From NCBI GenBank assembly GCA_021324075.1, contig JAJPJW010000025.1:1-43305 (forward strand): DNA of 43,305 bases, read 5' to 3'. The position numbers and the translations under genes were made by a program. This DNA is from Pseudomonadota bacterium (lineage in GTDB: Bacteria; Oederibacteriota; Muellerivitia; Muellerivitales; Muellerivitaceae). The notes beneath the pieces were generated by a model, which made no database searches, was not told where the DNA came from, and saw nothing but the letters and a program-made list of their open reading frames with translations. Within the stretch, counting starts at the first letter, position 1; each line of letters starts with the position of its first letter. Of this stretch, positions 15,394-23,586 are shown in pieces.

Positions 15394-16389
15394 ATGCATC
15401 GACCCTCCCGATGGTTATGGGTGCTTCTCGCAGGCTGTCTGGGCGCTTCGGCCGCCCTGGCGGACCCCCCGTCCTTCCTTCAACTCCAGCAGGATGTGCC
15501 CCTCAAGGGGGACACCTCCCGGTTCGACTACCAAAGCTACGACGATCAGGCCGGCATCCTCTATATCGCCCACATGGGCACCGGGCAGATCATCCTCTTC
15601 AACACCCAGCAGGGCGCGGTGCAGGCCGTCCTCACCGGTTTTCCGGGGGTGACGGGCCTGCTGGTGGTGCCCGAACTGCACCGGCTTTTCGCCAGCGTGA
15701 CCGGCCAGCACGAAGTGGACATCATCGACACCCAGACCCTCAAGACCCTGGCCCGCGTCCCCGCTGGCAATTTCCCCGACGGCATCGCCTACGACCCGGA
15801 CCTGCGCCAGATCTTCGTCTCGGACGAGCAGGGCGGCGAGGAGGTTGTGATCGACGCGGTCAAGAACAAGCGGCTGGCCTATATCAAAATGGAAGGCGAA
15901 GTGGGGAACACCTGCTACGACCCCGGGAGCAAGCGCATTTTCGCCAACGTGCAGAGCCGCAACGAGCTGGTGGTGCTCAACCCCGAGACCCATAAGGTGG
16001 TCCTGCGCTACGCCGTGCAGGGCGGCAAACACCCCCACGGCCTCTGCCTGGACCCGGGCTCCCGCATGGCCTTCATCGGCTGCGACGGGGACCAGAAGCT
16101 GGTGGTGGTGGATTTGGACAAGTTCACCGAGATCGGCGTGTCGGACGTGGGCAAGGAGCCGGACGTGCTGGCCTTCGACAGCCAATTGGGTTACCTCTAC
16201 GTGGCCTCGGAAGCGGGCATCGTCTCCATCTTCCGGGTGCGGGACCGCAAGCTCGAAAAGATCGGCGACTTCCCGGTGGGCTCCAACGCCCATTCGGTGG
16301 CGGTGGACTCCAAGACCCACTTCGTTTATTTCCCCCTGCGCAAGGAAGGCCCCGGGCCGGTCTTGCGCATCATGAAACCCTCGAACTAA
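15394..16389 (+). CDS. Secreted YncE-like beta-propeller
   Basis: 331-residue exported protein with an N-terminal signal peptide (RWLWVLLAGCLGASAALA) and seven YVTN/YncE-type repeats that should form a beta-propeller. Repeat blocks include ILYIAHMGTGQIILFNTQ, RLFASVTGQHEVDIIDTQTLK, GIAYDPDLRQIFVSDE and MAFIGCDGDQKLVVVDL. The cysteine of the signal region is followed by a longer Ala-rich stretch, so a normal signal peptidase I site is more likely than a lipobox. Function unknown; related propellers bind DNA or metal, or act in redox. In the same direction as the EVE gene, 11 nt apart. Confidence 0.88.
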   Translation: MHRPSRWLWVLLAGCLGASAALADPPSFLQLQQDVPLKGDTSRFDYQSYDDQAGILYIAHMGTGQIILFNTQQGAVQAVLTGFPGVTGLLVVPELHRLFASVTGQHEVDIIDTQTLKTLARVPAGNFPDGIAYDPDLRQIFVSDEQGGEEVVIDAVKNKRLAYIKMEGEVGNTCYDPGSKRIFANVQSRNELVVLNPETHKVVLRYAVQGGKHPHGLCLDPGSRMAFIGCDGDQKLVVVDLDKFTEIGVSDVGKEPDVLAFDSQLGYLYVASEAGIVSIFRVRDRKLEKIGDFPVGSNAHSVAVDSKTHFVYFPLRKEGPGPVLRIMKPSN

Positions 16390-16398
16390 GAAACAGTT

Positions 16399-16740
16399 TT
16401 AGGGTCCAGCAAAAATTCGATCCCAAAAATAGCGGTAGCCGAGCGTGTTTATGGCCAAGAGAAAAAGAAACACGATAAGTACGCCAAAGAATTTTTTCTG
16501 ACGAAACAATCGGAATTCAACAAATAAGAACGCAAAGTAGTAAGCCCATAAAAGAAGAAAAGATGAAGCCAAGATAGTCAGCGAAAGGTTTGTGGAAGTT
16601 ATCAACACCGGTAATAGGGGGCCATAGATAAAAGAAATTCTCTGATCAACCAAACCTAAAAATCCGGAAAGAACAAAAAAGGCGGACAGAATCGCTGAAA
16701 CCAAAAGATCGGGTTTGAAATTTATTTTTGATTTTTTCAC
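16399..16740 (-). CDS. Small AT-rich integral membrane protein
   Basis: 113-residue protein with three hydrophobic helices (PDLLVSAILSAFFVLSGFLGL; LTILASSFLLLWAYYFAFLF; VLIVFLFLLAINTLGYRYF) and a Lys-rich N terminus. No family recognised. Its DNA is clearly richer in A+T than all neighbours, which suggests recent arrival or a pseudogene-like history, but the frame is uninterrupted and hydrophobicity is regular. The ATG lies 3 nt after the stop of the LplT-Aas gene, so it could be co-transcribed with it; AGGA occurs near the right distance. Confidence 0.6.
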   Translation of the reverse strand: MKKSKINFKPDLLVSAILSAFFVLSGFLGLVDQRISFIYGPLLPVLITSTNLSLTILASSFLLLWAYYFAFLFVEFRLFRQKKFFGVLIVFLFLLAINTLGYRYFWDRIFAGP

Positions 16741-16743
16741 GGA

Positions 16744-19700
16744 TTACAATTCCTGAATGGTTTTGACGGGGGCTGTCATGAGTTGAAGCGCCTGTTGCCT
16801 CAAACCTTTTAAATCCAGCTTGCCGCTGCCCAATTGCGGTATGGCCTCCACTTGGAAGAAACAATCCTTCTTCGGCACCCAAAGCTTGGGCAGGCCGGTT
16901 TGGGACAGTTTTTCCCAGAGTTCGGCGGGCTTCAAATCCGGCTTGGTATAAAGCACCACCAGCTTCTCGCCCTTTTGCTCGTCGGGCAGGGAAGTGACCG
17001 CGCAGGCGTATTCCCCCATCAAGTCCATCAGGGCTTCCTCCACCTTGAGGTGGGGCACCATTTCACCGCCGATCTTGGAAAAGCGCGACAGCCGGTCGGT
17101 GACCTTGATAAAGCCGTCCTCATCCACCAGGGCGACGTCGCCGGTTAAGTACCAACCGTCGCGGAAGACCTCGGCGGTCTTCTGGGGCTGGTTCAGGTAG
17201 CCCAGCATGCGGTTGGAGCCCTTGACCAAGAGCAGGCCTTCCTGGTTGGTGGAAAGGGGTTCGCCGGTGGAGGGTTCCACCACCTTTACCGCCACGCCGG
17301 GCAGGGGGTGGCCCACGGTGCCGGGCTTCAGCCGCGCGGTCTTGCGGTTGGGGCCGCTGTCGAAATCCGGCATGTTGACGGAGACTACGGGGGACATCTC
17401 GGTGGCGCCATAACCTTCCATCAGGTCCAGGCCGTATTTTTCCTTAAAGTCCTTCGCGACCTGGTCCCGCAGCTTCTCGGCCCCCACGACGGCGAAACGG
17501 AGGGAGGCGAACTGTTCCGGGGGCACCTTGCGCAGGTAGGTGGAATAAAAGGTGGGAGTGGCGATCATCAGGGTCACCTTGTATTTCGAAACCAAATCCC
17601 CGACGGCCTTGGCGTCCAGGGGGTTGGGATGGTAGGCCACGGCGAAACCGCCGATCAGGGGCATCCAGAGGGTGCCCATGGTGCCGAAGGAGTGGAAGAA
17701 GGGAAGGACGCCGAGAATTCGGTCCTTGTCCGTCACCCAGAAGACCTGCTCGACCGCCTCCAGGTTGGAAATAAGGTTGTAATGGGAAAGCATGACGCCC
17801 TTGGGGACGCCGGTGGAGCCGGAGGAAAAGATGACCGTGGCCAGGTCGTCCGGCCCCAGGCGGTGAAGGCCCAGCAAGCGCCGCAGGAGGAAAGAAGGGA
17901 TCAGGAAGGCCTTCAACGCCGCCAGGGCCTTGTCCCACCCGGAGAAACCGCGCATCAGGTCTTCCAAGAAAACCATCCCCTCCCTTTCCTCCAACCCGGC
18001 CTTGGCGAGGAAGACCTTGGAGGTGAGGATGGCCTTGAGACCGCATTCCCCCACCGCGACGTCCATGGCTTCCTTCCCGGCGGTGAAGTTGAGGTTGACC
18101 GCGGCCTTGCCGGCCAGGGAAACGCCCAGGTTCGCCAAGGCACCCCCGATGGAAGGGGGGATCAAGACGCCCACCTTTTCCCCGGGACAATTCGTCTTCA
18201 TCCAGCCGGCCATCAGGAGCCCCGCGCTGAGGGTTTTCCCAAAACTCATTTCCCGGCCCGTGGAATCGGCCATCCCCAGGGAAAACCAGTTCCGCTTGGC
18301 GGTTTTGATGAAGCGGTAGGGAAGGATGTCCTCCGGGGTCTTGCGGTGGGCTACGGCTTCCGCGCCCAGCTCCAGCACGGCGCGCCTGACCTCCTCGGCG
18401 CGGCTGGCGCCCGGTAAGGCCTTGCCGAAGGAAACGGTCACGGGGTAAGGGACCTTCTTGGGCCATTTGAAGAAAAAGCGGCCGTCCTTGTAGCTGAAGA
18501 TGCTGCCCCAAAGCCGGTCCAGGTGCACGGGAAGGATGGGGGCGTCGATGCCGTCCATGATCCGCTCCAGGCCCCGCTTGAAGGGCATCAGGTTGCCGGT
18601 GGGGGTGATGCCCCCCTCGGCGAAGATGCAGACCAACTCGCCTTCCTTGAGGCGCTCCCGGGCGGTCTCGATGCACTGGATCACGTCCTCCTTGGTGCGG
18701 TTGGAGGTGGGGATGGCCTTCATGCGCTTGAAAAGCCAATGGAGCCAGCGGTTTTCGTAAATGGGCTTGTACACCATGAACCGCACGAAGCGGTTGGAGG
18801 TGGTGCCCACCAAGAGGCCGTCCACCCAGGAGATGTGGTTGCAAACCAAAAGGGCGGGACCCTCCTGGGGAAGGTTCTCCAGCCCCACGGGCTTGACCCG
18901 GTAGAGGGTGTTGGTGACGGCCCAAAGCACGAAGCGCAGGAAGAAATCGGGGAGCAGGTTGAGGATATAGGCGGTCCCCAGGAGGCTGAGGATCCCCATG
19001 ACCAATACACCCTGGTCGGGGGTGAGGCGCAGCGGCCCGCCCAAGAGCCAGGTGAGGCCCGCCGCGATAAGGACGCCCAGGGTGTTGAAGAAATTATTGG
19101 TAGCGAGGACCCGGCCTTTTTCCTGCTTTTCCGCCCTTTGCTGGAGGAGGGCGTTCAAGGGCACGGCGTAAAGGCCGCCCGAGAGGCCCAAGAGGGCCAG
19201 ACAGGCGAAGGAACCTTTCACCGAATGGCCGAAGGCGAAGAGCGCCATGGAGAAAAGACCCATGCCGATGGAGCCCAAGGGAATGAGCCCCAGTTCCACT
19301 CGGTCGCCCGAAAGGCGCCCCGCCCAGACGCTGCCGAAACCGATCCCCACCGCTAGGAAGGTGCCCAGGAGGGCGGTCGAGGAATCGCCCATGTGCAGCA
19401 CCTCCCTGCCCAGGAGGGGGATGGCGCCTTGCATAAAAGCGCCCAAAAGCCAGAAGTAGGAGATGCCCACCACCGTCAACCACATGGCCCGGTCTTTCTT
19501 GATGTCCCGGATTCCTTCCATGACTTCGTGGAATGGGTTGAGCTTGAAGGGCTTGTGGGAGCCGGAAGGCTTCACCGGCGTGATGCCGAAACTGAAAGCC
19601 GCGCCGGCAACGGCCACGCCGATCAAAACCAGGTTCAGCGTCCCCGGGTCGTTCTTCCAATGGGCGAAGAGGATGCCGCCCAGGAAGGTGCCCAGGATGA

Positions 19701-20163
19701 TGGCCAGGAAGGTGGTCATTTCCAAAAGGCCGTTGGCGCGCGACAGGTCCTCCTCGGGCACAGCCTCGGGCAGGAAGCCGTATTTGGCGGGCGAGAAGAA
19801 GGTGGAGTGCAGGCCCAAGAGGAACACGACCGCCAGCATGAAGGCAAGGTTCCCCGAGACCATGGCGAAGTAGCCCAGGACCATGGAGAAGACCTCGAAG
19901 AGTTTCACGCCGATCATGACGGACCTTTTCGAGAAGACGTCCGAGAGCCAGCCCGAATAGCCGGAGAAAAAGAGGAAGGGCAGGATGAAGGCACCCTGTC
20001 CCAGCGCCACATAGAAGGGGCCCTGGCCAGCCGAGCGGTCGAGGGCGGTCATGATGAAGATGAACTTATAGACGTTGTCGTTGAAGGCCTCGAGGAACTG
20101 ACTCCAGAGGAAGCTCTGGAAACCCCAGGACTTCATCAAGTCGGAATATTTGCCGTGGGCCAC
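16744..20163 (-). CDS. aas: LplT-PlsC-acyl-ACP synthetase fusion (Aas-type lysophospholipid recycling)
   Basis: 1139-residue three-part membrane protein. Residues about 1-420 are an MFS transporter of the LplT type (lysophospholipid flippase), opening with WSQFLEAFNDNVYKF. Residues about 440-620 are a PlsC acyltransferase, with the catalytic H-x4-D in CNHISWVDGLL and the EGGITPTGNL motif. Residues about 640-1120 are an AMP-forming acyl ligase, with IFSSGSTGVPKGVM, EGYGATEMSP and TGDVALVDEDGF. In E. coli LplT and Aas are separate; here one chain should import lysophospholipid, activate a fatty acid and re-acylate the 2-position. Start is GTG at 20163 with AAGGAGGG upstream; the TAA of a 26-codon ORF forms part of that site. 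Confidence 0.95.
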   Translation of the reverse strand: MAHGKYSDLMKSWGFQSFLWSQFLEAFNDNVYKFIFIMTALDRSAGQGPFYVALGQGAFILPFLFFSGYSGWLSDVFSKRSVMIGVKLFEVFSMVLGYFAMVSGNLAFMLAVVFLLGLHSTFFSPAKYGFLPEAVPEEDLSRANGLLEMTTFLAIILGTFLGGILFAHWKNDPGTLNLVLIGVAVAGAAFSFGITPVKPSGSHKPFKLNPFHEVMEGIRDIKKDRAMWLTVVGISYFWLLGAFMQGAIPLLGREVLHMGDSSTALLGTFLAVGIGFGSVWAGRLSGDRVELGLIPLGSIGMGLFSMALFAFGHSVKGSFACLALLGLSGGLYAVPLNALLQQRAEKQEKGRVLATNNFFNTLGVLIAAGLTWLLGGPLRLTPDQGVLVMGILSLLGTAYILNLLPDFFLRFVLWAVTNTLYRVKPVGLENLPQEGPALLVCNHISWVDGLLVGTTSNRFVRFMVYKPIYENRWLHWLFKRMKAIPTSNRTKEDVIQCIETARERLKEGELVCIFAEGGITPTGNLMPFKRGLERIMDGIDAPILPVHLDRLWGSIFSYKDGRFFFKWPKKVPYPVTVSFGKALPGASRAEEVRRAVLELGAEAVAHRKTPEDILPYRFIKTAKRNWFSLGMADSTGREMSFGKTLSAGLLMAGWMKTNCPGEKVGVLIPPSIGGALANLGVSLAGKAAVNLNFTAGKEAMDVAVGECGLKAILTSKVFLAKAGLEEREGMVFLEDLMRGFSGWDKALAALKAFLIPSFLLRRLLGLHRLGPDDLATVIFSSGSTGVPKGVMLSHYNLISNLEAVEQVFWVTDKDRILGVLPFFHSFGTMGTLWMPLIGGFAVAYHPNPLDAKAVGDLVSKYKVTLMIATPTFYSTYLRKVPPEQFASLRFAVVGAEKLRDQVAKDFKEKYGLDLMEGYGATEMSPVVSVNMPDFDSGPNRKTARLKPGTVGHPLPGVAVKVVEPSTGEPLSTNQEGLLLVKGSNRMLGYLNQPQKTAEVFRDGWYLTGDVALVDEDGFIKVTDRLSRFSKIGGEMVPHLKVEEALMDLMGEYACAVTSLPDEQKGEKLVVLYTKPDLKPAELWEKLSQTGLPKLWVPKKDCFFQVEAIPQLGSGKLDLKGLRQQALQLMTAPVKTIQEL

Positions 20164-20173
20164 GGGTCCCTCC

Positions 20174-20254
20174 TTAATAGGAATAAGGGTGGTTGAGAAG
20201 GCTGAACATCACTTGGTGGAGAAACCAAACCAGGTCCATCGAAAGCCTTTCCAT
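20174..20254 (-). CDS. 26-residue ORF between tetR and aas
   Basis: A short frame too small for usual gene calling. ATG at 20252-20254 has AAGGAGG four bases upstream, overlapping the tetR stop codon (TAAGGAGG); the frame encodes a hydrophobic, Leu/Val/Phe-rich peptide beginning MERLSMDLVWFLHQV and ending HPYSY. Its own TAA is again fused to the aas ribosome binding site (TAAGGAGG), so three start-stop junctions in a row are arranged alike. It may be a small membrane protein, or a coupling peptide that carries ribosomes to the GTG start of aas. No homologue is known to me. Confidence 0.55.
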   Translation of the reverse strand: MERLSMDLVWFLHQVMFSLLNHPYSY

Positions 20255-20263
20255 GTTGCCTCC

Positions 20264-20875
20264 TTATGATAGCGACGGCTGGGCGGCCGGGTTTCCCAAG
20301 AGCGCCGGCGTGTTCTCGACCATCTTCCAAACGGTGTTCGTCACTTCGTCCACCATCTCCCTCAAGTCCCGGGTGATCCAGCCCGAACGGCGAAGAAAGG
20401 GAACGCGGATGATGGCCCCGAAGACCAGGGCCACGGCCAGGTGGGTTTCCATGGGCCGCACCTCGCCGGACTTCTGGCCCTGCCCAATGACCTGGGCCAT
20501 GAGGTCCAGGGGCGTCTCGTAGTCGGGGGTCATGCGTCGCGCCGCGCTGTGCTCGGTGAGTAATAGAAAGGAACAGAGGGTGGGATTGGTCTCGTAAAGG
20601 TTGAAGCCCGCCTCCACCATGGAGCGGATGCGGCCCTTGGCGGTGGTTTCCTTCGAAAGGCCTTCCTTTAGGTGGTTCATGAAGACCACCAGGTTCTCGT
20701 GGAAGAGGTGCCAGGCCATATCTTCCTTGCTTTCGAAGTGGCGGAACATGGTGCCCTCCCCGGCGTTGGCCAGTTGGGCGATTTCCCGGGTGGTGGTGCC
20801 TTCGATGCCCTTTTCGACGAAGAGCTTCAGGGCCGCATCCAGGACGTGCTGTCGTTTGGCAATCGGTCTTGACAT
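20264..20875 (-). CDS. TetR-family regulator of the aas operon
   Basis: 203-residue regulator. The N-terminal HTH spans about residues 8-52 (VLDAALKLFVEKGIEGTTTREIA, recognition helix near NAGEGTMFRHF). The C-terminal part is a helical ligand domain. It is the first gene of the leftward transcript with the 26-codon ORF and aas, and is transcribed away from two hydrolase genes. The palindrome at 20907-20924 between them resembles the boxes of acyl-CoA-responsive TetR regulators such as Bacillus FadR, so control of lipid genes by acyl-CoA is a reasonable inference, not shown by the sequence. Confidence 0.92.
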   Translation of the reverse strand: MSRPIAKRQHVLDAALKLFVEKGIEGTTTREIAQLANAGEGTMFRHFESKEDMAWHLFHENLVVFMNHLKEGLSKETTAKGRIRSMVEAGFNLYETNPTLCSFLLLTEHSAARRMTPDYETPLDLMAQVIGQGQKSGEVRPMETHLAVALVFGAIIRVPFLRRSGWITRDLREMVDEVTNTVWKMVENTPALLGNPAAQPSLS

Positions 20876-20906
20876 AAGGCTTATTCCCTTGTAATCTTTA
20901 TTTAAA

Positions 20907-20924
20907 TGAGCGTTTACTCACTCA
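20907..20924. promoter_or_regulatory. Candidate TetR operator between the aas and hydrolase operons
   Basis: TGAGCGTTTACTCACTCA is an imperfect 18-bp palindrome: outer halves TGAGCG and CACTCA (reverse complement TGAGTG) agree in five of six positions. It lies 31 nt upstream of the tetR start and 44 nt upstream of the hydrolase start at 20969. The shape resembles TGAATGA-N4-TCATTCA boxes of FadR-like regulators. Confidence 0.55.
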
Positions 20925-20968
20925 ATTATATCAACACTTTTTTAGCCGTCAAGTCGAAAGGAAAAAAG

Positions 20969-21754
20969 ATGGGATGGTTTTTTACCAGCATCAAGGCCGG
21001 GCAGGAACAGTTCCGCACCACCGAGGACGGAATCCGGATCGCGGCGGATTTCTTTAAGCGAAAGAGGGGAACCGCGTCGCGGTTGGTGATCGTTTCGCCG
21101 GGGTTCGCCAAGGAGAAGAACGGGTATCCCATCACGGACCTTTGCCGGCACCTCACCCGCTATGGGGATGTCGTCTCCATCGACTTTAGGGGGGTGGGCC
21201 ACAGCGGGGGCCGCTACACCTTCGGCGCCGAGGAATACCGGGACCTGGAACCCTATTTGAAATGGGGCCGACAGCACTACCGCAAAACCATCCTGCTTGG
21301 CCTCTCCATGGGCTCCTACCATTCGCTGCGCGCGGCCCATGCCTGGCCCCGGCTGGTCGACAAGGCCCTCCTGGTCTCCTGTCCCTCCCAGTTGGAGGAC
21401 GTGCTCAAGACCCTGGGGCCCATCCGGCAGGGCTGGGCCATCGCCACCGATTGGAAGGCCCTCCAGAAAAGGATCAAGGTCCGGGGGAACCTTTTCTTCC
21501 GCTGGGGCAACCCCTTTTCCCCCAAGCCGAAGGCCGAATGGCTGGCCCCCGGCGTTTCGGTGCCCCTTTCCTTCCTGGTCGGGGGCAAAGACCGGCTGGT
21601 GGTGAAGTCCCTGAGCCGGAAGGTTTATGACGAGGCGTCCAATTCCAAGAGCTGGACTGAAATTCCCGAAGGCAACCACGCGGAATTCTTGTTCGTGGAA
21701 AACCAAAGGAAATTCAAGGATTGGGTGGCAGCGAATATCAACGGAAGAGTATGA
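20969..21754 (+). CDS. Alpha/beta hydrolase
   Basis: 261-residue cytoplasmic hydrolase. The nucleophile elbow GLSMGS holds the catalytic Ser, GGKDRLV the probable Asp, and GNHAEF the His; VVSIDFRGVGHSGG is the oxyanion region. The ATG at 20969 is preferred over one at 20906 because AAAGGAAAAAAG lies just upstream and the longer version would start inside the palindrome. Ester or lipid substrates are likely but not identifiable. Next gene begins right after its stop (TGAATG), in the same direction. Divergent from tetR-aas. Confidence 0.88.
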   Translation: MGWFFTSIKAGQEQFRTTEDGIRIAADFFKRKRGTASRLVIVSPGFAKEKNGYPITDLCRHLTRYGDVVSIDFRGVGHSGGRYTFGAEEYRDLEPYLKWGRQHYRKTILLGLSMGSYHSLRAAHAWPRLVDKALLVSCPSQLEDVLKTLGPIRQGWAIATDWKALQKRIKVRGNLFFRWGNPFSPKPKAEWLAPGVSVPLSFLVGGKDRLVVKSLSRKVYDEASNSKSWTEIPEGNHAEFLFVENQRKFKDWVAANINGRV

Positions 21755-22966
21755 ATGAAAAAATGGTTTGACGCGGGTATTGGAGTTTGTTTCTACTTCC
21801 TCTGGGTATTTCTTACCCGGGAATTGAATCTATTCGTCTCTTATATTGCTTTGCTCCCCCTCTTCATTGGTTTCTTCGCCCTTCTGCTGGCTTGGTCGCT
21901 CATTCGGAGGACGAACACCAGTCTTTACAGTTTGACCGCCGCCGCCCTGGCCTCCCCTCTCTTGAACGGCTTTCGAACGGGTGAGAACAAATGGGGAATA
22001 TTTATTTTCACCCTGGCCTTTTCATTTTGTATTTGGCAATTATTCCAAAGGCCGGAGGTTCCTAAAGAAAAGGAAAGGAAAAGCCGGAAACGACCGCCTG
22101 ATCCAGACCGCCTTCCCCTTTTAGGCCGGGCCGCCATCCTTTCTCTTATGCTTTTGGTGGGCGCCCGGGAAAGCGACTTGATCGTTTCCAAACTTTATTT
22201 CGTGCCCTGGCCCATCTATTCCGACTACACCTACCCCGAAGGGGTCCAGAAGGTTTTCTTCAAGAGCCTGGACGGGACCGTTTTGAACGGCTGGTATTTC
22301 CACGGCAAGTCCCCCGATGCCGCCAAGAGGCCCGTCCTCCTCTATGTGCACGGGAACGCGGGAAACATGGCGGCCCAGTTTTTCCAGTTCAACTTCCTGA
22401 TGGATTGGGGCTACGACGTTTTTACTTTCGATTACCGGGGTTTCGGCCTCTCGGAGGGGCATCCCAGCCGGGAAGGGCTTTGGAAAGACACCCAGGCCGC
22501 CTTCCAGGAAATGACCCTGCTCCAACCCGGCCGGCCCTACGCCGTGGTGGGCTTTTCCATGGGCGGGCCCTACGCCCTGCAATTGGCGGCCCACGAGCCC
22601 CGTGTTTTCAGGGCCGCCTTCCTCACTTGTTTCAGTTCCTTCCGTGAGATCGGAATTTACACCCTGAAAAATTGGGGATGCCCCCCTTGGGCGGCGCCCT
22701 TCCTGGGCTGGCTTTTAATCCCCAATGGTCTGGACGCCCGCGACGCGGAATTGATAGACCCCCTGCCGCCCGCCCTCTTCGTCCAGGGCACCTGGGACGG
22801 CAATATTCCCCATGAAATGACCGAAAAAATGGCCGTCGGTTACGCCGGGCCGCATGAATTCCTCCCCATGCCCAACTACCCCCATGGGGATTACTTCAAA
22901 GGGCCGTTGGGGGGAAAGTTCCACCAAGCTTTGGATGAGCTATTTGCAGGGAGGGGGAAAATATGA
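21755..22966 (+). CDS. Membrane-anchored alpha/beta hydrolase
   Basis: 403-residue protein. Four hydrophobic segments in residues 1-150 (a short one near residue 130 after a Lys/Arg/Pro-rich loop) precede an alpha/beta hydrolase domain in residues about 165-400. The domain has VLLYVHGNAGN for the oxyanion hole, GFSMGGP for the catalytic Ser, GTWDGNIP for Asp and YPHGDYF for His; it resembles BEM46/YfhR-like hydrolases. It likely acts at the membrane on a lipid or peptide substrate. Follows the previous gene without spacing and overlaps the next start as ATGA (22963-22966). Confidence 0.85.
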   Translation: MKKWFDAGIGVCFYFLWVFLTRELNLFVSYIALLPLFIGFFALLLAWSLIRRTNTSLYSLTAAALASPLLNGFRTGENKWGIFIFTLAFSFCIWQLFQRPEVPKEKERKSRKRPPDPDRLPLLGRAAILSLMLLVGARESDLIVSKLYFVPWPIYSDYTYPEGVQKVFFKSLDGTVLNGWYFHGKSPDAAKRPVLLYVHGNAGNMAAQFFQFNFLMDWGYDVFTFDYRGFGLSEGHPSREGLWKDTQAAFQEMTLLQPGRPYAVVGFSMGGPYALQLAAHEPRVFRAAFLTCFSSFREIGIYTLKNWGCPPWAAPFLGWLLIPNGLDARDAELIDPLPPALFVQGTWDGNIPHEMTEKMAVGYAGPHEFLPMPNYPHGDYFKGPLGGKFHQALDELFAGRGKI

Positions 22967-23580
22967 ATCGAATTGGAAAGATATTGGGATTTCTCATCCT
23001 ATGTCTATGGTTTGGAGGATGCTCAAAATATGAAGGCCCCCTCCAGGAAGGCGACATTGTTTTCCAAGGCCTCCCTTGTGAGCAAAGCGAGGCGATCAAG
23101 CTGGCAACTCACTCCCAATACAGCCACGTGGGAGTGGTGCTTCTTAAAGGCGGCAAACCCTGCGTTTATGAGGCAGTCGGCCCGGTTAAATTTACTTCAA
23201 TTGACGACTGGATTGCCCAGGGGGAAGGCGGCCATTTTGTGGCGAAACGGTTGAAAAATGCAGGGAAGATCCTGCCGCCTTCCACCCGGGAAAAAATGGA
23301 AGAAGTGGCCCTGGGTTTCAAAGGAAAGGCCTACGATTGGACCTTTGAATGGTCCGACGACAAGATGTACTGCTCCGAATTAGTTTGGAAGATCTACCAG
23401 AGGGCCACGGGTTTGGAGGTGGGGAAACCTCAAAAACTGAAAGAGTTTGATTTCTCTAATCCCGTTGTTAAGGAGCAATTGAGGGAAAAATACGGGAACC
23501 AAATTCCCTGGAACGAAACTGTCATTTCGCCGGAACGAATGTTCGAATCGGATTTATTGACGACGGTCCGATCCCGGTAA
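22963..23580 (+). CDS. YiiX/YebB-like NlpC/P60-superfamily lipoprotein
   Basis: 205-residue lipoprotein (lipobox FGGC, Cys20) with a permuted papain-like fold as in YiiX/YebB. His is in SQYSHVGVV (about residue 55) and the catalytic Cys in KMYCSELVWK (about residue 140). Related enzymes cleave amide or ester bonds in lipids or peptides. ATGA overlap with the upstream hydrolase implies joint translation. Nearer to A+T than its neighbours but with a clear open frame. The convergent glycoside hydrolase gene ends 6 nt after its stop. Confidence 0.83.
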   Translation: MNRIGKILGFLILCLWFGGCSKYEGPLQEGDIVFQGLPCEQSEAIKLATHSQYSHVGVVLLKGGKPCVYEAVGPVKFTSIDDWIAQGEGGHFVAKRLKNAGKILPPSTREKMEEVALGFKGKAYDWTFEWSDDKMYCSELVWKIYQRATGLEVGKPQKLKEFDFSNPVVKEQLREKYGNQIPWNETVISPERMFESDLLTTVRSR

Positions 23581-23586
23581 AAATTA

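Noticed and set aside
15415-16320. Long antisense reading frames opposite GC-rich genes, for example 301 codons opposite the propeller gene
   Set aside because: Their proteins are His/Val/Gly-rich low-information mirror frames without motifs or ribosome binding sites.
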